Shown one piece after another: positions 61,903 through 64,000 of a DNA stretch of 64,000 nt (the first letter of the stretch is position 1; every line of letters starts with the position of its first letter). The position numbers were made by a program, and so were the translations under genes. The notes beneath the pieces are model-generated. The model was not told the DNA's origin. It made no database searches and saw only the letters and a program-made list of their open reading frames with translations. The stretch lies in the NCBI RefSeq assembly GCF_947179165.1, contig NC_077238.1, forward strand, positions 48,588,293-48,652,292, written 5' to 3'. Origin of the DNA: Solanum dulcamara. Its lineage: Eukaryota; Streptophyta; Magnoliopsida; Solanales; Solanaceae.

Positions 61903-62303
61903 TGTCACGACCTAAGCCTAGAGCCTAGATGTGACATGGCGAATGAGGAACCCGAAAGTACCTCAATCAAGCCTCTTAGCATTCTTTTAGCCTTTCATAG
62001 GTAATGATGATACATAAACAAGCGGAAATCATAATAGTAAATCTTCAACTTACATATGTCCAATAATACCTCTAACTATTAGATTTAACGGGGCTAAGAC
62101 AAGTCCCTAGCTCACCCTCAATCATAATAGAAGGAATTCCATAGTAAAATATTTTAACATATCATAAGCTAGAAAGATAAAGGAGTATTATTCCCGGAAA
62201 ATGGGAACTCACCAAAAGTAGTCTTCAATGGAATATCAACTAGCCATGTGGAGGAGAACAAGGAGGAGCACTAATCCCTACATGGTGATATCATGTAGGC
62301 AAA
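61903..62303 (-). repeat. E6 5' LTR, truncated (only ~400 bp of ~2.3 kb)
   Basis: Identical in order to 54618-55018 of the other LTR, then broken after ATCATGTAGGCAAAA, where unrelated sequence starts. Only the 3' end of the LTR is kept; U3 and the TATA box are missing. Confidence 0.92.
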
Positions 62304-62401
62304 AAGACACCCATATTACATGAATCACATGACAACGACAAAGTTGGGTGAACCCTAATTCTGAAAATCTCAAGAAAGGGCATTTTAGTCACAAAAATGA
62401 A

Positions 62402-64000
62402 ATGGGGTGGGACCCACCTCCGGACCTCGAAGAATTTCGTTCGAAAGGTGGAATCGTAGATTTCGTCGATACGAACACAATAAAAGTTACCTCACTCTCA
62501 GATTCCATCTACAGCTCCTCAAATTTGCAAAAGACTGAAGTGATCACTGTTCATTGTTCGAGTGAGGAGCTGCTGCAAGCTGAAAAAATCATATCCTTGA
62601 GAAATCGTGGATTTCTAAAGGTTATAAACAATATTGGAGATGATTCTTCATCCCATATGCCAACCAAAGTACAAAATTCACAAAAACATTTAGTCCCAAT
62701 TGAGAAAAATGCAGAGGCGCATCAGCTCAGCATCGCCGCCAATGCGCCACCACTGCGCCTTTAATTTCCAGCCACCTCCGGCGATATTCTAGCCCTCGCA
62801 CCACCTGGGCTTTGTTCGCAAGGACAAGGCACCCCGCTAGGAACAAAAATCTCTGGCGAAATCAACTCCGGCGAACAAATTATTATCGGCACCGGAGCTC
62901 CGGCAAGCCATAACGCACAAGATGAATGCCAAAATGTTCCTCAAGCTATTATCAATATCCCCAGCCATGTACGCCATCTCGAATCACTGCCATACTATTC
63001 GAATTTATCCTTGAGCTCTGACAACAATGGAGTCGCCGGAGCTCCGGCGAGCCAATCCATCCAAGACCAATACCAAAATGTGCGTAACAGTATGGATAAG
63101 GTTTCTAACTATAACACATGTCTCGAATCTATACAAACAAGTTTAAATTCAAAAAGTCGTCAAGACGACTTTGGTGGTGCCGGAGCTCCGGTGAACCAAT
63201 TAGCAAGAGACCAATTCCAAAAGACTCATCAAGGTGTTATTAAGCTTCCAAGCTATATAGAGTGCCTCGAATCACCATCAACAAGCTCAAATTCAAAAAG
63301 TCATCAAGACTTGCATCTCCCTGAAGAACACTGTCACAGTGTTGTTCGATCTGAAGTTGTGGCTGTTGTATTGGATCATGTTCAAAATGACCAACAAGGA
63401 AATAGAATGCTAATATTGGAAGGTATTGAAGAAAATGGTCATGCCCTAAAAGAAATTTTGAAGGGGAACTTCACTGATAAGCAATGGAACAGTGCTCCTA
63501 CTGTGGCTCAACCAGGTAAGTCTTCTAACTATTTCAACCAATATCTAGTAAAAAGTGCTGATCATAGTAACAATGTTGTTCAAATGCATAGTGACACTGT
63601 CGAACCTCATGAACTTAGCTTACTTGATAATAATGTATAAAAAGGAAATTTAGCTAATGCTGCTACTGTTAAGCCTACTAATTTGCATCTAGCTGTGACC
63701 AAGAATAATGAGGAAATTCAGAATTATACTCACAATGTTGATGCTGATCTTGTTGCTAAGCATAAGGAGCAGGGGAACATAATACTTGGTAATATTGAAA
63801 AAAATAGACAACCTGACCAGTTGAACAGGGGGCTCAATGTGAAATCTCAACCTGTCCATAGACCTTATGTTCCTAATAGCAATCCTATGAAAGTGTCAAA
63901 TAATTTTGATGTTATTAAATCTACTAACAAACCTGCTGCTCTGAATACTGGAAGCAACCTAGGTTCCAGAAACTCAAACCAACTTAGAGCTCCAAGTTTT
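62402..64000 (+). pseudogene. Unrecognised long frame with two stops, runs off the window
   Basis: From the ATG at 62402 one plus frame continues to the window end, broken only by TAA at 62762-62764 and TAA at 63638-63640. Open reading also extends upstream to at least 62348. The product is hydrophilic, rich in Ser, Asn and Gln. It contains three spaced echoes of a GAPASQ/GAPVNQ motif followed by DQxQ and a CLES or HLES motif (about 62900-62990, 63034-63130 and 63181-63275). No catalytic domain is visible in this part. The style would suit the N-terminal part of a plant LINE ORF1-type protein or a retro-derived host gene, but that is a guess. The first stop may be a CAA to TAA change. It starts 100 bp from the truncated E6 LTR. 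Confidence 0.4.

Larger units (their letters stand above)
54618..62303 (-). mobile_element. E6: Ty3/gypsy Tekay/Del chromovirus, nearly complete
   Basis: Minus-strand element with 3' LTR at 54618-56946, polypurine tract CAAGGGGGAG (complement of 56951-56960), gag-pol 57149-61687, PBS at 61887-61898 and a truncated 5' LTR 61903-62303. The first 385 bp shared by the two LTRs differ at about 12 positions by eye (near 3%), so this is one of the youngest elements here. No target duplication can be read because the right LTR is cut. Loss of the 5' LTR promoter means it cannot start its own genomic RNA. Confidence 0.93.

Overview
This window looks like a repeat-dominated stretch of a plant nuclear genome. 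It has long-LTR Ty3/gypsy chromoviruses (Tekay/Del type) primed by initiator Met tRNA, a CACTA element, a MITE and one intron-containing tetraspanin gene. The style of the LTR ends and internal sequences suggests a nightshade-family (Solanaceae) plant; that is inference and was not checked by any search.

Layout. 1-1395 is a decayed gag-protease fragment (E0). 1762-3557 is an LTR and primer-binding site of Athila type on the minus strand. 5214-5512 is an LTR tail. About 5971-8997 is an unrecognised poly(A)-tailed insertion with three 510-bp tandem repeats and an 822-codon open frame. 9200-10787 (minus) is the only convincing host gene, a two-exon plant tetraspanin, with a MITE about 430 bp upstream of its start. 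5797-5961 and 12926-13091 are direct repeats flanking this block.

From 14390 to 46040 lies a nested stack. The outer element E1 (plus) is split by three insertions. E2 (18134-27478, plus, both LTRs, TSD CAAGC/CAAGG) sits in its gag. A solo LTR E3 (31586-33789, minus, TSD GAGGT/TAGGT) and E4 (35768-45987, plus, TSD CCTTT) sit in its 3' LTR. E4 has an internal region without recognisable pol and a partly duplicated 3' LTR. E1's 5' LTR is truncated and lies head to head with a minus-strand copy of the same LTR portion, a 2.66-kb inverted repeat.

46691-52130 is a minus-strand LTR fragment, part of which (a unit of about 595 bp) was amplified into seven tandem copies, nearly all carrying the LTR TATA box. 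A CACTA-type element (52143 to about 54614) interrupts it. 54618-62303 is E6, a minus-strand chromovirus whose gag-pol is one continuous frame with four premature stops and whose 5' LTR is truncated. 62304-64000 holds the start of an unrecognised plus-strand frame with two stops that runs off the window.

The retroelement genes work together only in the usual way: Gag packages, and Pol matures, copies and integrates. Every copy here is disabled by stops, catalytic substitutions or lost LTR promoters. The tetraspanin is the likely functional gene. All divergence estimates are hand counts on short stretches.
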